From assembly GCF_003344965.1 (NCBI RefSeq), contig NZ_CP031194.1, forward strand, positions 7,874,001-7,938,000: a stretch of DNA of 64,000 bases, read 5' to 3'. The notes under the pieces were generated by a model, which was not told where the DNA came from, did not search any database, and worked only from the letters and a program-made list of their open reading frames with translations. This document shows positions 1-29,666 of this stretch, one piece after another; positions within the stretch are counted from its first letter, which is position 1; each line of letters begins with the position of its first letter. The stretch is from Streptomyces paludis (GTDB lineage: Bacteria; Actinomycetota; Actinomycetes; Streptomycetales; Streptomycetaceae). A program made the position numbers and the translations under genes.

Positions 1-1
1 C

Positions 2-1138
2 GACCTCGATCCGGCGCTGGCCGCGATCTGCGGCGAACAGCCGGTGCTGCGCGTACGCCTGCCCTTCGGCGGCGACGGCTGGCTGGTCACCCGGTACGCG
101 GACGTCAGGACCGTCCTGGCCGACCCCCGGTTCAGCCGCGCCGCCGCGGTCGGTGACCATGTGCCCCGCACGGTCGCCGCCGGGCTGCCCGCCACCTCGA
201 TGCTCAGCATGGACCCACCGGACCACACCCGGCTGCGGCGCAGGGTGGCCAACGCGTTCACCACCCGCCGGATCAGGGAACTGCGCCCGCGCGTCGAGGA
301 GATCGTGCACGGCCTGCTGGACACCATGGTGGCCACAGGCGCGCCCGCCGATCTGACCGAGGCCCTGACCTGGCCGCTGCCGATCACGGTGATCTGCGAA
401 ATGCTCGGTGTGCCGATCGCCGACCGCGACGGATTCACCGAGTGGGTGGACGGTCTGCTGACCCTCTCCGACCCGGCGGAGTCCGCGCGGGCCCGCGAGC
501 GGCTCGACCGGTATCTCGCCGGTCTGATCGACCTGCGCCGCACCGCCCCCACCGGCGATCTGCTCGGCGAACTGGTCGCGGGGGAGCGGGAGGACCCGCT
601 CGGGGAAGAGGCACTCGTCGGCCTCGGAGTCAGTCTGCTCTCCGCCGGCCAGGAGGCCACCGCCAACCAGATCGGCAACTTCGTCTACACCCTGCTGACC
701 CGGCCGGGCCTCTGGCGGCAGCTCGCCGCCGACCCCGCGCTCATTCCCCACGCGGTCGAGGAACTCTCCCGGTTCATTCCGATCAGCGCCACCGCCGGTT
801 TCACCCGTATCGCCACCGAGGACGTGGAACTGGGCGGGCAGACCATCCGGGCCGGCGACGCGGTGGTGGCCGAACTGGGCATGGCCAACCGTGACCCCGA
901 GGTGTTCGACCGCCCCGGGGAGATCGACTTCCACCGGGAACGCGTCCCGCACCTCACCTTCGGACACGGCGTCCACCACTGCCTCGGCGCGCAGCTGGCC
1001 AGGATGGAGCTGAGCGTCGTACTGGAGATCCTGACCGGCCGGCTGCCCGCCCTCCGGCTCGCCGTCGACGAGGACCAGTTGGCCTGGCGGACCGAGCGCC
1101 TCGTCCGGGGAGTGGCCGCACTGCCGGTCCGCTGGTGA
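2..1138 (+). CDS. Cytochrome P450 (5' end outside the window)
   Basis: The reading frame is open from base 2, and the protein already resembles the early part of a P450 ([13 protein letters not shown]), so the start codon lies left of the window. Visible hallmarks are the I-helix oxygen-binding motif AGQEAT, the ExxR motif in VEELSRF, and the haem ligand loop [10 protein letters not shown] with its cysteine near base 980. Bacterial P450s of this class are soluble and use a ferredoxin partner to hydroxylate or otherwise oxidise small molecules. It sits 59 bp upstream of the carboxylic acid reductase on the same strand, so it probably tailors the polyketide. The substrate cannot be read from sequence. 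In glutarimide clusters such as cycloheximide a P450 hydroxylates the side chain, which makes that role plausible but unproven. Confidence 0.93.
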   Translation, partial: DLDPALAAICGEQPVLRVRLPFGGDGWLVTRYADVRTVLADPRFSRAAAVGDHVPRTVAAGLPATSMLSMDPPDHTRLRRRVANAFTTRRIRELRPRVEEIVHGLLDTMVATGAPADLTEALTWPLPITVICEMLGVPIADRDGFTEWVDGLLTLSDPAESARARERLDRYLAGLIDLRRTAPTGDLLGELVAGEREDPLGEEALVGLGVSLLSAGQEATANQIGNFVYTLLTRPGLWRQLAADPALIPHAVEELSRFIPISATAGFTRIATEDVELGGQTIRAGDAVVAELGMANRDPEVFDRPGEIDFHRERVPHLTFGHGVHHCLGAQLARMELSVVLEILTGRLPALRLAVDEDQLAWRTERLVRGVAALPVRW

Positions 1139-1197
1139 GGCGACCGCCGCCACCCCGGCCCGGCGACATCCTCGAACACACCAAGGGAGAGATGTTC

Positions 1198-4100
1198 ATG
1201 GCCGGGAAACACAACGGTACACACAACGAGAATCACAACGGGACACACGACGGGAAACACGAGCCGACCGGGCCCGCTCCCGGCCGGGGACTGGCCGACG
1301 TACTGGCGTCCGTCGACCCGGGCGAGGCGCTCGCCGAGGTCATGGCGGCCATCTTCGAGAACCACGGGGACCGGCCGGCGCTCGGGGAGCGCGCGGTGTG
1401 CCCCACGACCGGCCGTCTGCTCCCGCGCTTCGACACCGTCACCTACCGCGAACTGTGGGCACGCGTCCGCGCCGTCGCGAGCCTCTGGCACCACGCCCCG
1501 GAGTACGCCCTGAGCCCGGGCGACCGCCTCGGCACCCTGGGTTTCACCGGCATCGACTACGCGACGCTCGACCTGGCGTGCATCCACGCCGGCGTCGTGC
1601 CCGTACCCCTCCAGTCCAGCGCGCCGCTGTCGCGGCTGAGACCGGTCGTCGCGGAGACCGAGCCGCGTGTCCTCGCGGCGAGTTCCGAGTATCTGGCCAC
1701 CGCGGTCGACCTGGCGCTCGAAACACCCTCCATCCAGCGCCTGATCGTGTTCGACCACCGCCCCGGCACCACAGACCACCGCCCCGGCACCACCGGTCGG
1801 CACGACGCCCTGGCCGCCGCCCGCCGGCGGCTGGACGAGGCCGGCAGCCCGGTGGTCCTCGACACACTGAGCGACATGATCGAGCGCGGCGGCCGGCTGC
1901 CGCCCGCGCCGCTGTTCACCGCCGGCCCCGGCGAGGACCCGCTGTCCCTGCTCATCTACACCTCCGGCAGCACCGGCGCCCCCAAGGGCGCCATGTACAC
2001 ACAGCGGCTCGTCGGCACCGCGTGGTACGGGTTCAGCTACGGACCGGCGGACACACCCCCGGTCAGTGTGCTCTACATGCCGCACAGCCATCTCGCCGGC
2101 CGCTATGCGCTGATGGGCTCCCTCGTCAAGGGCGGGGTCGGCCACTTCACCGCCCGGAGCGACCTGTCGACACTGTTCGAGGACATCGCGCTGGTGCGCC
2201 CGACGGAGCTGACCATGGTTCCGCGCATCTGCGACATGCTGTTCGAGCGGTACCGCGGCGAAGTGGACCGGCGCGCCGGGGAACCGGGCGACATCGGCGC
2301 GGCGGTCCGCGAGGACCTCCGGGAGAACGTCCTCGGCGGCCGTGTCGCCAAGGCGTTCGTCGGGACAGCCCCGCTCTCCGCCGAGACCGCGTCCTTCGTC
2401 GAGTCCTGCCTCGGCTGCCATCTGTACACCGGGTACGGCTCCACGGAAGCGGGCGGAGTGCTCCTGGACACGGTCGTGCAGCGTCCGCCCGTGACCGACT
2501 ACAAGCTCGTGGACGTTCCCCAGCTCGGCTATTACGGCACCGATGTGCCGTATCCCCGGGGCGAGTTGCTGCTCAAGTCGGAGACGCTCGTCCCCGGGTA
2601 CTACAAGCGCCCCGAGCTGACGGCCGCGCTCTTCGACGAGGACGGCTACTACCGGACCGGCGACGTCTTCGCCGAGCTGGGGCCCGACCGGCTGGTCTAC
2701 GTCGACCGAACCAAGGACACCCTGAAGCTGTCCCAGGGCGAGTTCGTGGCCGTCTCCCGGCTGGAGACCGTCTTCCTCGGCAGCCCGCTCGTCCGGCAGA
2801 TCTACGTGTACGGCAACAGCGAGCGCGCGTACCTGCTCGCGGTGGTCGTGCCCACGCCGGACGCGACGGCCGCCTGCGGCGACGACCCCGCCCGGCTCAA
2901 GCCGCTGATCGCCGCCTCGCTCCGGCACCTCGCCAAGGAGGCCGGCCTCAGCCCGTACGAGATCCCGCGCGACTTCCTGATCGAGACCGAACCCTTCAGC
3001 ACCGGCAACGGGCTGTACACCGAGAGCCACAAACTCCCGCGCGTCCGGCTCAAGGAGCGGTACGGCGACGCCCTCGAACGGCGGTACGACGAGCTGGCCG
3101 GAAGACAGGACCGGCAGCTGCACGCACTGCGGCGGACGGGGCCGGGCCGCCCGGTGGCGGAGACCGTCGGCCGGGCCGCCCAGGCGCTCCTGGGACTGCC
3201 GGCGGCCGACCTGAGCACCGACGCGCACTTCACCGACCTCGGCGGGGACTCCCTGTCCGCGCTCGCCTTCTCCCGGCTGCTCCAGGAGATCTTCCACACG
3301 GACGTTCCGGTCGCGGTGATCATCAGCCCGGCCAACGACCTGGCGCGGGTGGCGGAGCACATCGAGACACAACGTCACACCGCTACGGAACGCGCCACGT
3401 TCGCCACGGTGCACGGCGCGCACAGCACCGAGGTCCGCGCCGCCGATCTCACCCTGGACAAGTTCCTCGACACGGCCACACTCGTCGGCGCCCCTGCCCT
3501 GCCCCGTCCCGACGGGCCCCCGCGAACCGTCCTGCTGACCGGCGCCAACGGCTACCTCGGCCGCTTCCTGTGCCTGGAATGGCTCGGCCGGCTGGCGGCC
3601 ACCGGCGGCAGGCTCATCTGCCTCGTCCGCGGCGGCGACACCGATGCCGCGACGGCAAGACTGGAGGAGTCCTTCGGCAAGGGGGACGACGAACTGCTCC
3701 GGCGGTACCGGGAGTTGGCCGAGGGAACCCTCGACGTGCGCGCCGGGGACCTCGGCGAGCCGCGGCTGGGCCTGACGGAGGCCGCCTGGGACGAGCTGGC
3801 GCGCACGGTGGACATGATCGTCCATCCGGCCGCCCTCGTGAACCACGTACTGCCCTACAGCCAGTTGTTCGGCCCCAACGTCGCCGGCACCGCCGAGGTG
3901 ATCCGGCTGGCCCTCACCGCCCGGCTCAAACCCGTCACCTACGTGTCCACCGTCGCTGTCCACCTCGGGACCGGGGCGGCGGCCCCGGACGAGGACGCCG
4001 ACATCCGCGGCATCAGCCCCGTACGGACCGTCGACCAGGGATACGCGAGCGGTTACGCGACCAGCAAGTGGGCCGGCGAGGTCCTGCTCCGGGAGGCACA

Positions 4101-4704
4101 CGAGCGGTGCGGTCTGCCGGTCGCCGTCTTCCGGTCCAACAACGTCCTCGCGCACAGCGGCTGGCACGGACAGCTCAATGTGCCCGACGTGTTCACCCGG
4201 CTGCTGCTCAGTGTGCTCGCCACCGGCCTCGCGCCGGGTTCGTTCTACCGGGGCAAGGGCGCACGCGCCCATTACGACGGCCTGCCGGCCGACTTCACGG
4301 CCGAGGCGATCACCTCACTGGGCGCGCGGGCCACCACCGGCCACCGGACCTTCAACGTGGTGAACCCCCACGACGACGGCATCTCGCTGGACACGTTCGT
4401 CGACTGGCTCATCGAGGCCGGACACCCCGTCCGGCGGATCGACGGCTACGACGCGTGGCTCACCCGGTTCACGGTCGCCCTGCGCGCCCTGCCGGAGCGT
4501 CAGCGCCGCCTCTCGCTGCTTCCCCTGCTGCACGCCTTCGCCCGGCCCGAGGAGGAGGTCAGCGGTTCGGCGCTGCCCGCCGAGCGGTTCCGGGCCGCCG
4601 TGCGGGCCCGCGAGACCGGGTCCGGCGAGGACATCCCCCGCCTGTCGGCCGCCCTCATCCGGAAGTACGTCACCGACCTGCGCCAACTGGGCCTGCTGCT
4701 CTGA
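1198..4704 (+). CDS. Carboxylic acid reductase (A-T-R, NRPS-like)
   Basis: This 1168-residue protein has the length and order of a carboxylic acid reductase: adenylation domain (core motif [14 protein letters not shown] near residue 252 and GYGSTEAGG), phosphopantetheine carrier site LGGDSLSAL near 686, and a terminal NADPH reductase domain ([10 protein letters not shown] near 780, YATSKW near 953). The family activates a carboxylate with ATP, loads it on the carrier and releases the aldehyde. The ATG at 1198 is preferred because AGGGAGAG lies 6 bp upstream. A GTG at 1135 overlaps the P450 stop but lacks such a site. In this context the enzyme would reduce the TE-released polyketide acid so the aldehyde can undergo aldol ring closure; that step is inference. 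Oddities are a His/Asn-rich N-terminus (residues 4-21) and a tandem DHRPGTT repeat inside the adenylation domain. A PPTase would have to come from elsewhere. Confidence 0.9.
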   Translation: MAGKHNGTHNENHNGTHDGKHEPTGPAPGRGLADVLASVDPGEALAEVMAAIFENHGDRPALGERAVCPTTGRLLPRFDTVTYRELWARVRAVASLWHHAPEYALSPGDRLGTLGFTGIDYATLDLACIHAGVVPVPLQSSAPLSRLRPVVAETEPRVLAASSEYLATAVDLALETPSIQRLIVFDHRPGTTDHRPGTTGRHDALAAARRRLDEAGSPVVLDTLSDMIERGGRLPPAPLFTAGPGEDPLSLLIYTSGSTGAPKGAMYTQRLVGTAWYGFSYGPADTPPVSVLYMPHSHLAGRYALMGSLVKGGVGHFTARSDLSTLFEDIALVRPTELTMVPRICDMLFERYRGEVDRRAGEPGDIGAAVREDLRENVLGGRVAKAFVGTAPLSAETASFVESCLGCHLYTGYGSTEAGGVLLDTVVQRPPVTDYKLVDVPQLGYYGTDVPYPRGELLLKSETLVPGYYKRPELTAALFDEDGYYRTGDVFAELGPDRLVYVDRTKDTLKLSQGEFVAVSRLETVFLGSPLVRQIYVYGNSERAYLLAVVVPTPDATAACGDDPARLKPLIAASLRHLAKEAGLSPYEIPRDFLIETEPFSTGNGLYTESHKLPRVRLKERYGDALERRYDELAGRQDRQLHALRRTGPGRPVAETVGRAAQALLGLPAADLSTDAHFTDLGGDSLSALAFSRLLQEIFHTDVPVAVIISPANDLARVAEHIETQRHTATERATFATVHGAHSTEVRAADLTLDKFLDTATLVGAPALPRPDGPPRTVLLTGANGYLGRFLCLEWLGRLAATGGRLICLVRGGDTDAATARLEESFGKGDDELLRRYRELAEGTLDVRAGDLGEPRLGLTEAAWDELARTVDMIVHPAALVNHVLPYSQLFGPNVAGTAEVIRLALTARLKPVTYVSTVAVHLGTGAAAPDEDADIRGISPVRTVDQGYASGYATSKWAGEVLLREAHERCGLPVAVFRSNNVLAHSGWHGQLNVPDVFTRLLLSVLATGLAPGSFYRGKGARAHYDGLPADFTAEAITSLGARATTGHRTFNVVNPHDDGISLDTFVDWLIEAGHPVRRIDGYDAWLTRFTVALRALPERQRRLSLLPLLHAFARPEEEVSGSALPAERFRAAVRARETGSGEDIPRLSAALIRKYVTDLRQLGLLL
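1753..1793 (+). repeat. In-frame 21-bp tandem duplication inside the reductase gene
   Basis: Two 20-bp identical units with a 21-bp period encode DHRPGTT twice in the adenylation domain. It looks like a recent slippage duplication in a surface loop upstream of the ATP-binding core. The frame is preserved. Confidence 0.85.
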
Positions 4705-4728
4705 GAGAGGTGAGCGGCGGCCCGCCCC

Positions 4729-4761
4729 GAAGCCGTGTGCGGTTCTCCCGCACACGGCTTC
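4729..4761. terminator. Stem-loop after the reductase gene
   Basis: A perfect 14-bp inverted repeat (GAAGCCGTGTGCGG and its complement) with a 5-base loop begins 25 bp after the reductase stop. There is no U tract, as is common for Streptomyces terminators. Confidence 0.7.
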
Positions 4762-4779
4762 CGCGCGTCCGGGCGGTTG

Positions 4780-4823
4780 TGTGTCCGTGCGGTCGTGGGT
4801 CCGTGTGTCCGTGGGGTCGTGGG
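4780..4823. repeat. Two-copy 24-bp-period tandem repeat in convergent spacer
   Basis: Two 20-base units, TGTGTCCGTG(C/G)GGTCGTGGG, start at 4780 and 4804 and differ at one base. They lie between two hairpins in the 250-bp spacer between the reductase and PKS genes. I see no gene in this spacer. Confidence 0.7.
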
Positions 4824-4874
4824 CGGTCGCCCGGCTCGGGCTGCGCGCCCGGCGCCCGTACCGCCCCGCTCATG

Positions 4875-4934
4875 CCGGCGGCCTCCGCCCGGTCCGCTCC
4901 CTCACGGAGCACAGGACCGGGCGGAGGCCGCCGG
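4875..4934. terminator. Strong bidirectional terminator between convergent genes
   Basis: A perfect 21-bp inverted repeat (left arm 4875-4895, right arm 4914-4934) has an inner GCTCC/GGAGC stem in its loop. It lies 20 bp past the PKS stop on the minus strand and also downstream of the reductase, so it can serve both transcripts. Confidence 0.8.
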
Positions 4935-4954
4935 CGAACCGCCGTTCCGCAGGC

Positions 4955-24876
<19,922 letters not shown>

Positions 24877-24877
<1 letters not shown>

Positions 24878-26865
24878 CACTTCCCTCCGATCAGCGACGC
24901 GGCCCGGCGGCGGTCGACCACCGTCGTCACCTTCAGCTCGGTGTCCGGCGGAGTACGCATGTAATCGCTCCTGTCCCTCACGAACTGCTGGTTGAGCAGG
25001 GCTGTCGACAGCAGATGAATGAACGCGTGGTCCTCTTTCGTGCTGATGTCCGCCACGGGGGTGGACATGACCTTGGCGGCCAGCCGTTCCGCGAAGACCG
25101 GGTCGATTCCGTCGATCTCCTTGAGTTCCCTTCCGGAGAGCACCAGTTCCAGATAGTCGGGCCGGTGCTCCTGGAAGGATCCGCTGCCCGGCGCGCGGTA
25201 GGGCTGCTTGCGCCGGGTCAGGGGGTCCGCCGGGAGAAGTCCCTTGAACGCCTCTTTGAGGATGGCCTTCTCCTCCCAGCCGTCGTCGAAGCGCAGATTG
25301 ACCGAGGCGGCGGCCCGGACAACGGCCGGGTCGAGGAACGGGCACCGGTTCTCGACACCGTGGGCGAGCCCCATGCGTTCCCCCTGGCTGGACAGCAGAT
25401 AGCCGGCGAGCAAGGTCTTGAACTCCAGCCACTGGGCCTTCTGTGTCGGGGACAGCGCGGCATAGCCGGGGGTGTTCCCGACCAGCGCGAGCAGGTCCGC
25501 GAACGGCTCGGAGCGGTCCTTGAGCAGACGCTGGACGAACCGGCCGTTCTGATAGCGGAGTTCATGGGAGAACAGGCCCGGCAGCCGCTCCGAGGAGAAC
25601 TGGCTGAGCAGCCCCTTCATATGGGTCCGGTGCTCGGGGCCGAAGTGACTCAGCTCCGGATGCAGCACCGCGATCCGCCGGTCCCGTTCCTCATCGGGCA
25701 GGCCGTTCCACGCGGCGCGCAGCATCGTCTCGCGGAAGAGCGAGTAGCCGAGGAACGCCTCGTCGGCGCCCTCTCCGCTCAGGATGGTCTTTGTCCCGGC
25801 CTCGCGCACATGACGCGAGAGCAGATACATCGGGACGAGAGCCGTGCGGAACACGGGGACTTCGGCGTGGTGAACGGCCGCGGGGAAGTTCTCCGTGATG
25901 TCGGCCGTGGAGACCACGATGGAGGAGTGGCGTGTGCCGAGGTACCGCGCGACGGACCGCTGGCTGTCCGACTCGTCGAGGGACCGGTTCTCGAACTCGA
26001 CGGAGAAGGTGCGCACCTCGTGGGGCGAGAGATCGGTGGCGAGCCTGGTCACGATCGACGAGTCGAGACCACCGCTCAGATAGACGCCGACCTCGACATC
26101 GCTGCGCAGCCGTACCTCGACACTGGAGCGCAGCGTCTCGCGCACGAACGCCGCGGCCTGCGCCGCCGTACCCGCGAAAGGCTCGGCCTCGACGGCGAGT
26201 TCCTCGTACGTGTGCAGAGCGGTCCGCCCCGCGCGGACCGTGAGAAGTCCGCCGGGCGGCAGCTGGCGGACGCCCTTGAACGGGGACCGGTCCGGCAGCG
26301 GTGTCCAGAGTCCGAAGACCGACTTCAGCTCGTGCGGGTCGAGTGCGAACCGGAAGCCCGGGTAGGCGCGGAACGCCTTCATCTCCGAGGCGAAGAGGAA
26401 CCCGTCGCGGCCGGCCGTGTAGAAGAGCGGCCGCTTCCCGTACCGGTCACGGGCGAGAAAGAGTTCGTCCCCGACCGCGTCGCGGACGGCGAAGGCGAAG
26501 GCCCCGTTGAAACGCGGCAGACAGGCCGGTCCCCACTGGATCCACGCCTGGAGGACGACCTCCGTGTCCGACCGGGTACGGAACGGCCGGCCGAGCGCTC
26601 GCAGCTCCTCCCGCAGTTCGAGGTAGTTGTACAGCTCGCCGTTGAAGCAGATCGCATACCGCTCCGTGGCATCCGACATGGGCTGCGCGCCCGTCACGAG
26701 ATCGACGATCGACAGCCGTACGGTCCCCATGGCGACGTCGTCGTCGAGGTAGTAGCCCGCCCCGTCGGGTCCCCGATGGTGGATCTCGGACAGCATCGCC
26801 GTGATCACACCGGGGCGGCTGTCCGTGTGGAGCGACGAGGACGCGAAACCCGCTATTCCGCACAC
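24877..26865 (-). CDS. AsnB-like glutamine amidotransferase (malonamyl-ACP formation)
   Basis: This 662-residue asparagine-synthetase-type protein has a class II glutaminase half beginning MCGIAGF, so Cys2 is available as nucleophile once Met is removed. The synthetase half has the ATP-pyrophosphate loop YLSGGLDSS near residue 266. Length is normal for AsnB. In glutarimide polyketide systems the homologue transfers glutamine nitrogen to malonyl-ACP, giving malonamyl-ACP. Its placement between the discrete ACP and the PKS supports that role rather than asparagine supply. The start is a GTG that overlaps the ACP gene by 13 bp, and the stop overlaps the PKS start by one base, so all three are translationally coupled. 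Confidence 0.92.
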
Positions 26866-27134
26866 GGGGCACCTGCCTGCTGTGTGCCTTTCCCGTCCGC
26901 CCTTTCGGCCACGAACCTGTCGATCGCCTCCAGCGTGGTCGGAACCGCGAGGAGGAATTCCGCGCTTTCGGAGGTGAAGGCGAATTCCCGTTCGAGGAAC
27001 GACATCAGATGGATATATCCGAAGGAGTCTATGACTCCTTCCTTGAAAAGGTCGCTCTGCGGTGTGATGTCATCGCCGAACTCGATCAAGAACTGCTTCT
27101 CGATGAACTGGATGATTATCTCTGTCCTGGTCAC
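26853..27134 (-). CDS. Discrete acyl carrier protein (starter ACP)
   Basis: This 93-residue carrier protein has the phosphopantetheine serine in GVIDSFGYIHLM near residue 38. It starts with GTG behind a GAGGA site and is the first gene of the ACP-AsnB-PKS operon. In glutarimide clusters such an ACP carries malonyl while the AsnB homologue amidates it, and then hands malonamyl to KS1. Its helix I and II regions (FIEKQFLIEFGDDI, PQSDLFKEG) are more acidic and less GC-biased than the neighbours. The tail after about residue 80 is probably disordered. Confidence 0.9.
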   Translation of the reverse strand: MTRTEIIIQFIEKQFLIEFGDDITPQSDLFKEGVIDSFGYIHLMSFLEREFAFTSESAEFLLAVPTTLEAIDRFVAERADGKGTQQAGAPCAE

Positions 27135-27262
27135 TGCGCGGTCCTCGTCATTTCGGGAAGGGCGTCGAGCCCGAGCCCGATGACCGCAGCCCGGTGACGG
27201 AAGGTATTGTTGAGAGACTTTCCACGTGCGGGGCGTTCAGAATGCGGGACGCCCAAACGACG

Positions 27263-27291
27263 ACTATCGAGGGTCCGAACAACAGTGTCAA
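27263..27291 (-). promoter_or_regulatory. Promoter of ACP-AsnB-PKS operon
   Basis: On the minus strand TTGACA (27291-27286), a 17-bp spacer and GATAGT (27268-27263) form a good vegetative-type promoter. The predicted start is near 27256, leaving a leader of about 120 bases before the ACP GTG. The same architecture occurs at two other operons in the window. Confidence 0.75.
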
Positions 27292-27309
27292 GAAAATAAT
27301 GTAGATAAA

Positions 27310-27332
27310 CTGGATCGCGTCACGCGATCCAG
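27310..27332. promoter_or_regulatory. LysR-type operator box 1 (perfect palindrome)
   Basis: Arms CTGGATCGCG and CGCGATCCAG flank a TCA centre and are perfectly complementary. The core ATCGC-N5-GCGAT (27314-27328) contains T-N11-A, the LysR-family pattern. Its centre is 30 bp upstream of the -35, about -65 from the predicted start, which is typical for LysR activation. The likely ligand is the LysR protein encoded at 45230. Confidence 0.72.
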
Positions 27333-27518
27333 CGGAATAGCTACACAAAAGCGCGAGAGGCCGCTAACGTCTTCGGTACGACGTCCGGTCCCGCATTCGG
27401 CGTTCATCGCGGCGTCGGCCCCCGGCTGATTCCCGCTGATTTCAGCCCGCCCCCGTGCCCCACGTCCGGCACCGCGGCCGACACCGACACCGACACCGCA
27501 CACACACTGGAGAGGTCC

Positions 27519-28181
27519 ATGAAGATCGGCATCATCGGCGCCGGCAACGTCGGCGGCAACCTCGTCCGGCGGCTCACCGCCCTCGGACACGAGGTGTCCG
27601 TGGCCAACTCGCGCGGCCCCCGGACGCTGACCGCTCTGGCACACGAGACGGGCGCGACCCCGGTCACCGCCGCCGACGCCGCCCGCGGCGCCGAGGTCGT
27701 GGTGGTCACCGTCCCGCTGAAGAGCGTCCCCGACCTGCCCTCAGGGCTCTTCGACGGGGCCGCCGACGGCGTGGCCGTCATCGAGACCTGCAACTACTAC
27801 CCCCAGCAGCGCGACGGCCGGATCGCAGGCATCGAGGACCAGGGGCTGACCGAGAGCCGCTGGACCGAGCGCCACCTCGGCCACCCGGTGGTCAAGGCGT
27901 TCGCCGGCACCTACGCCGAGGATCTCCTGAACCGGCCGCTCCCGGCGGGCTCGCCCGGCCGGCTGGCCGTCCCGGTCGCGTCCGACGACGAGGACGCGAA
28001 GAAGACCGTCCGGGCCCTGATCGACGAACTCGGCTTCGACACCGTCGACGCGGGCGGTCTCGACGACTCCTGGCGCCAGCAACCGGGCACCCCGGTGTAC
28101 GGGCTGAGGGCGGGCGCCGACGCGGTCGTCAGCGCGCTGGCCGCGGCGTCCCCCGAGCGCCCGGCGGAGTTCCGCGGCTGA
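27519..28181 (+). CDS. FNO-like NADP-binding oxidoreductase
   Basis: This 220-residue protein has the N-terminal dinucleotide fold GIIGAGNVGGNL and the phosphate-binding NSRGPRTL that mark the F420-dependent NADP oxidoreductase / ProC-like family (PF03807). Members move hydride between NADP(H) and F420 or reduce small substrates; the specific reaction here is unknown. The ATG at 27519 follows GGAGAGG. It lies 50 bp upstream of the UDP-glucose dehydrogenase on the same strand, so it may head that operon. It could supply reduced cofactor or reduce a ring double bond, which the PKS cannot do for lack of an ER. Both are guesses. Confidence 0.75.
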   Translation: MKIGIIGAGNVGGNLVRRLTALGHEVSVANSRGPRTLTALAHETGATPVTAADAARGAEVVVVTVPLKSVPDLPSGLFDGAADGVAVIETCNYYPQQRDGRIAGIEDQGLTESRWTERHLGHPVVKAFAGTYAEDLLNRPLPAGSPGRLAVPVASDDEDAKKTVRALIDELGFDTVDAGGLDDSWRQQPGTPVYGLRAGADAVVSALAAASPERPAEFRG

Positions 28182-28231
28182 CCCCCACTCCCTTCGCCCC
28201 GCCTCTGTCGCGAGAAGAATAGGCAGCTTCC

Positions 28232-29545
28232 ATGGGACTTTTACGTATCACCATTGTCGGAACCGGCTACGTCGGGCTGACCACCGGGGCCTGCCTGGCC
28301 TCCCTCGGGCACCGGGTGGTGTGCGCGGACGCCGACTGGCGCAAGATCGAACGGCTTCGGCGGGCCGAGGTCGACATCCTCGAACCGGGCCTGCCCGCGC
28401 TCGTCCGCGAGGGACTGGACTCCGGCCGGCTCCGCTTCGTATGGGACACCCGGGCCGCCGTCGAGGGCGCCGAGGTGGTCTTCCTCTGTCTGCCCACTCC
28501 CATGGGTGTCGAGGGCGCCGCAGACCTGGCCGCCGTCGAAGCGGTGGCCGACGAGGTCCGCGACCTCCTGCCGCACGGGTGCACGGTGGTCAACAAGTCC
28601 ACCGTGCCGGTCGGCACCGCCGAGCGCGTCGCGGCTCTGCTCCGCCGCCCCGATGTGACCGTGGCGAGCAACCCGGAGTTCCTCCGCGAGGGACACGCGG
28701 TGGACGACTTCCTCCACCCCGACCGCATCGTGGTGGGCGCCGCCGACCCGGAGGTCGCCCAGCGGGTGGCCGACCTCTACACGGGCATCGACGCGCCACG
28801 GGTGCTGACCGACACCGCCGGTGCCGAACTCGCCAAATACGCCGCCAACTTCTTCCTCGCGATGAAGCTGTCGTTCGTGAACAACCTGGCCACACTCTGC
28901 GAACGGCTCGGTGCGGACATCGACGACGTCGTCGCCGGTGTCGGCCACGACCCGCGCATCGGCGGCGCCTTCCTCAGCCCGGGGCCGGGATGGGGCGGCT
29001 CCTGCCTGCCCAAGGACACCCACGCGCTGCTGCGCCTCTGCGAGGACTCCGGCGTCGACTTCCCGCTGCTGCGGGCCGCCATCGAGACCAACGTCGAACA
29101 CCAGCGGCGGCTCGTCGCACGCGTACGGGCCGGATGCGCGGGGGAGGACGGATCGCTCCGCGGTGTCCGGCTCGCACTGCTCGGCCTCACCTTCAAGGCC
29201 GGCACCTCCGATCTGCGTGACTCACCCGCCCTGGCCCTGGCCCGCCGGCTGCGCGAGCAGGGCGCGGAACTGTACGCCTACGACCCGGCGCTCAGCGAAC
29301 TCCGCCCCGACTTCGGCGACTTGCTCACCATCACCCGCACCCCCTTCGAGGCGGTCGAGGAGGCCCGCGCCTGCGTCGTGCTCACCGAATGGCCCCAATT
29401 CCGCGAGCTGGACTGGGAATCCGTCGCCGCACGGCTCGGCGCGCCGCTCGTCTACGACTTCCGCAATGTTCTCGATCCCGTACGGCTCGACAAGGCCGGG
29501 CTGGTCCTGGAGAGCGTCGGCCGGACGCCGGCGACGGCGCGCTGA
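28232..29545 (+). CDS. UDP-glucose 6-dehydrogenase
   Basis: This 437-residue UDP-glucose/nucleotide-sugar dehydrogenase has an N-terminal NAD fold (VGTGYVGLTTGACLA) and the catalytic cysteine in GGSCLPKDTHAL near residue 258. A conserved C-terminal UDP-binding domain begins around residue 310 with LTFKAGTSDLRDSPA. It oxidises UDP-glucose twice to UDP-glucuronate in the cytoplasm. The next gene encodes a UDP-glucuronate decarboxylase, so the pair should make UDP-xylose. Codon 4 is TTA (28241-28243), the rare leucine codon read by the bldA tRNA, so expression may be developmentally limited. Confidence 0.92.
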   Translation: MGLLRITIVGTGYVGLTTGACLASLGHRVVCADADWRKIERLRRAEVDILEPGLPALVREGLDSGRLRFVWDTRAAVEGAEVVFLCLPTPMGVEGAADLAAVEAVADEVRDLLPHGCTVVNKSTVPVGTAERVAALLRRPDVTVASNPEFLREGHAVDDFLHPDRIVVGAADPEVAQRVADLYTGIDAPRVLTDTAGAELAKYAANFFLAMKLSFVNNLATLCERLGADIDDVVAGVGHDPRIGGAFLSPGPGWGGSCLPKDTHALLRLCEDSGVDFPLLRAAIETNVEHQRRLVARVRAGCAGEDGSLRGVRLALLGLTFKAGTSDLRDSPALALARRLREQGAELYAYDPALSELRPDFGDLLTITRTPFEAVEEARACVVLTEWPQFRELDWESVAARLGAPLVYDFRNVLDPVRLDKAGLVLESVGRTPATAR

Positions 29546-29666
29546 CCTCGCTTCCGCCTCGCCCCACCCGCTGTTCCTACCGCTCCCCACCCGCGGCACC
29601 CACCGCCGCGCGCACATCCGCGCACACCGCCCGTACACCCGCCCCACGACGTGGAGGACAAGCGCC

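Larger units (their letters stand above)
27135..27518. other. 384-bp divergent intergenic region
   Basis: This AT-richer stretch separates the ACP-AsnB-PKS operon (minus) from the FNO-like gene (plus). It holds the minus-strand promoter and its LysR-type box, listed separately. A 66-codon minus-strand frame (27148-27348) overlaps the promoter and box and is not called. I see no clear plus-strand promoter, although GGAGAGG precedes the plus gene. Confidence 0.7.

Noticed and set aside
27310..27332. Perfect palindrome read as a terminator
   Set aside because: It lies upstream of a promoter between divergent genes, has no U tract, and recurs at fixed distance before two other promoters, so it is an operator.
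27148..27348. 66-codon minus-strand frame with a hydrophobic stretch
   Set aside because: It covers the predicted -10, -35 and LysR box of the PKS operon, has no ribosome site and matches no family I know.
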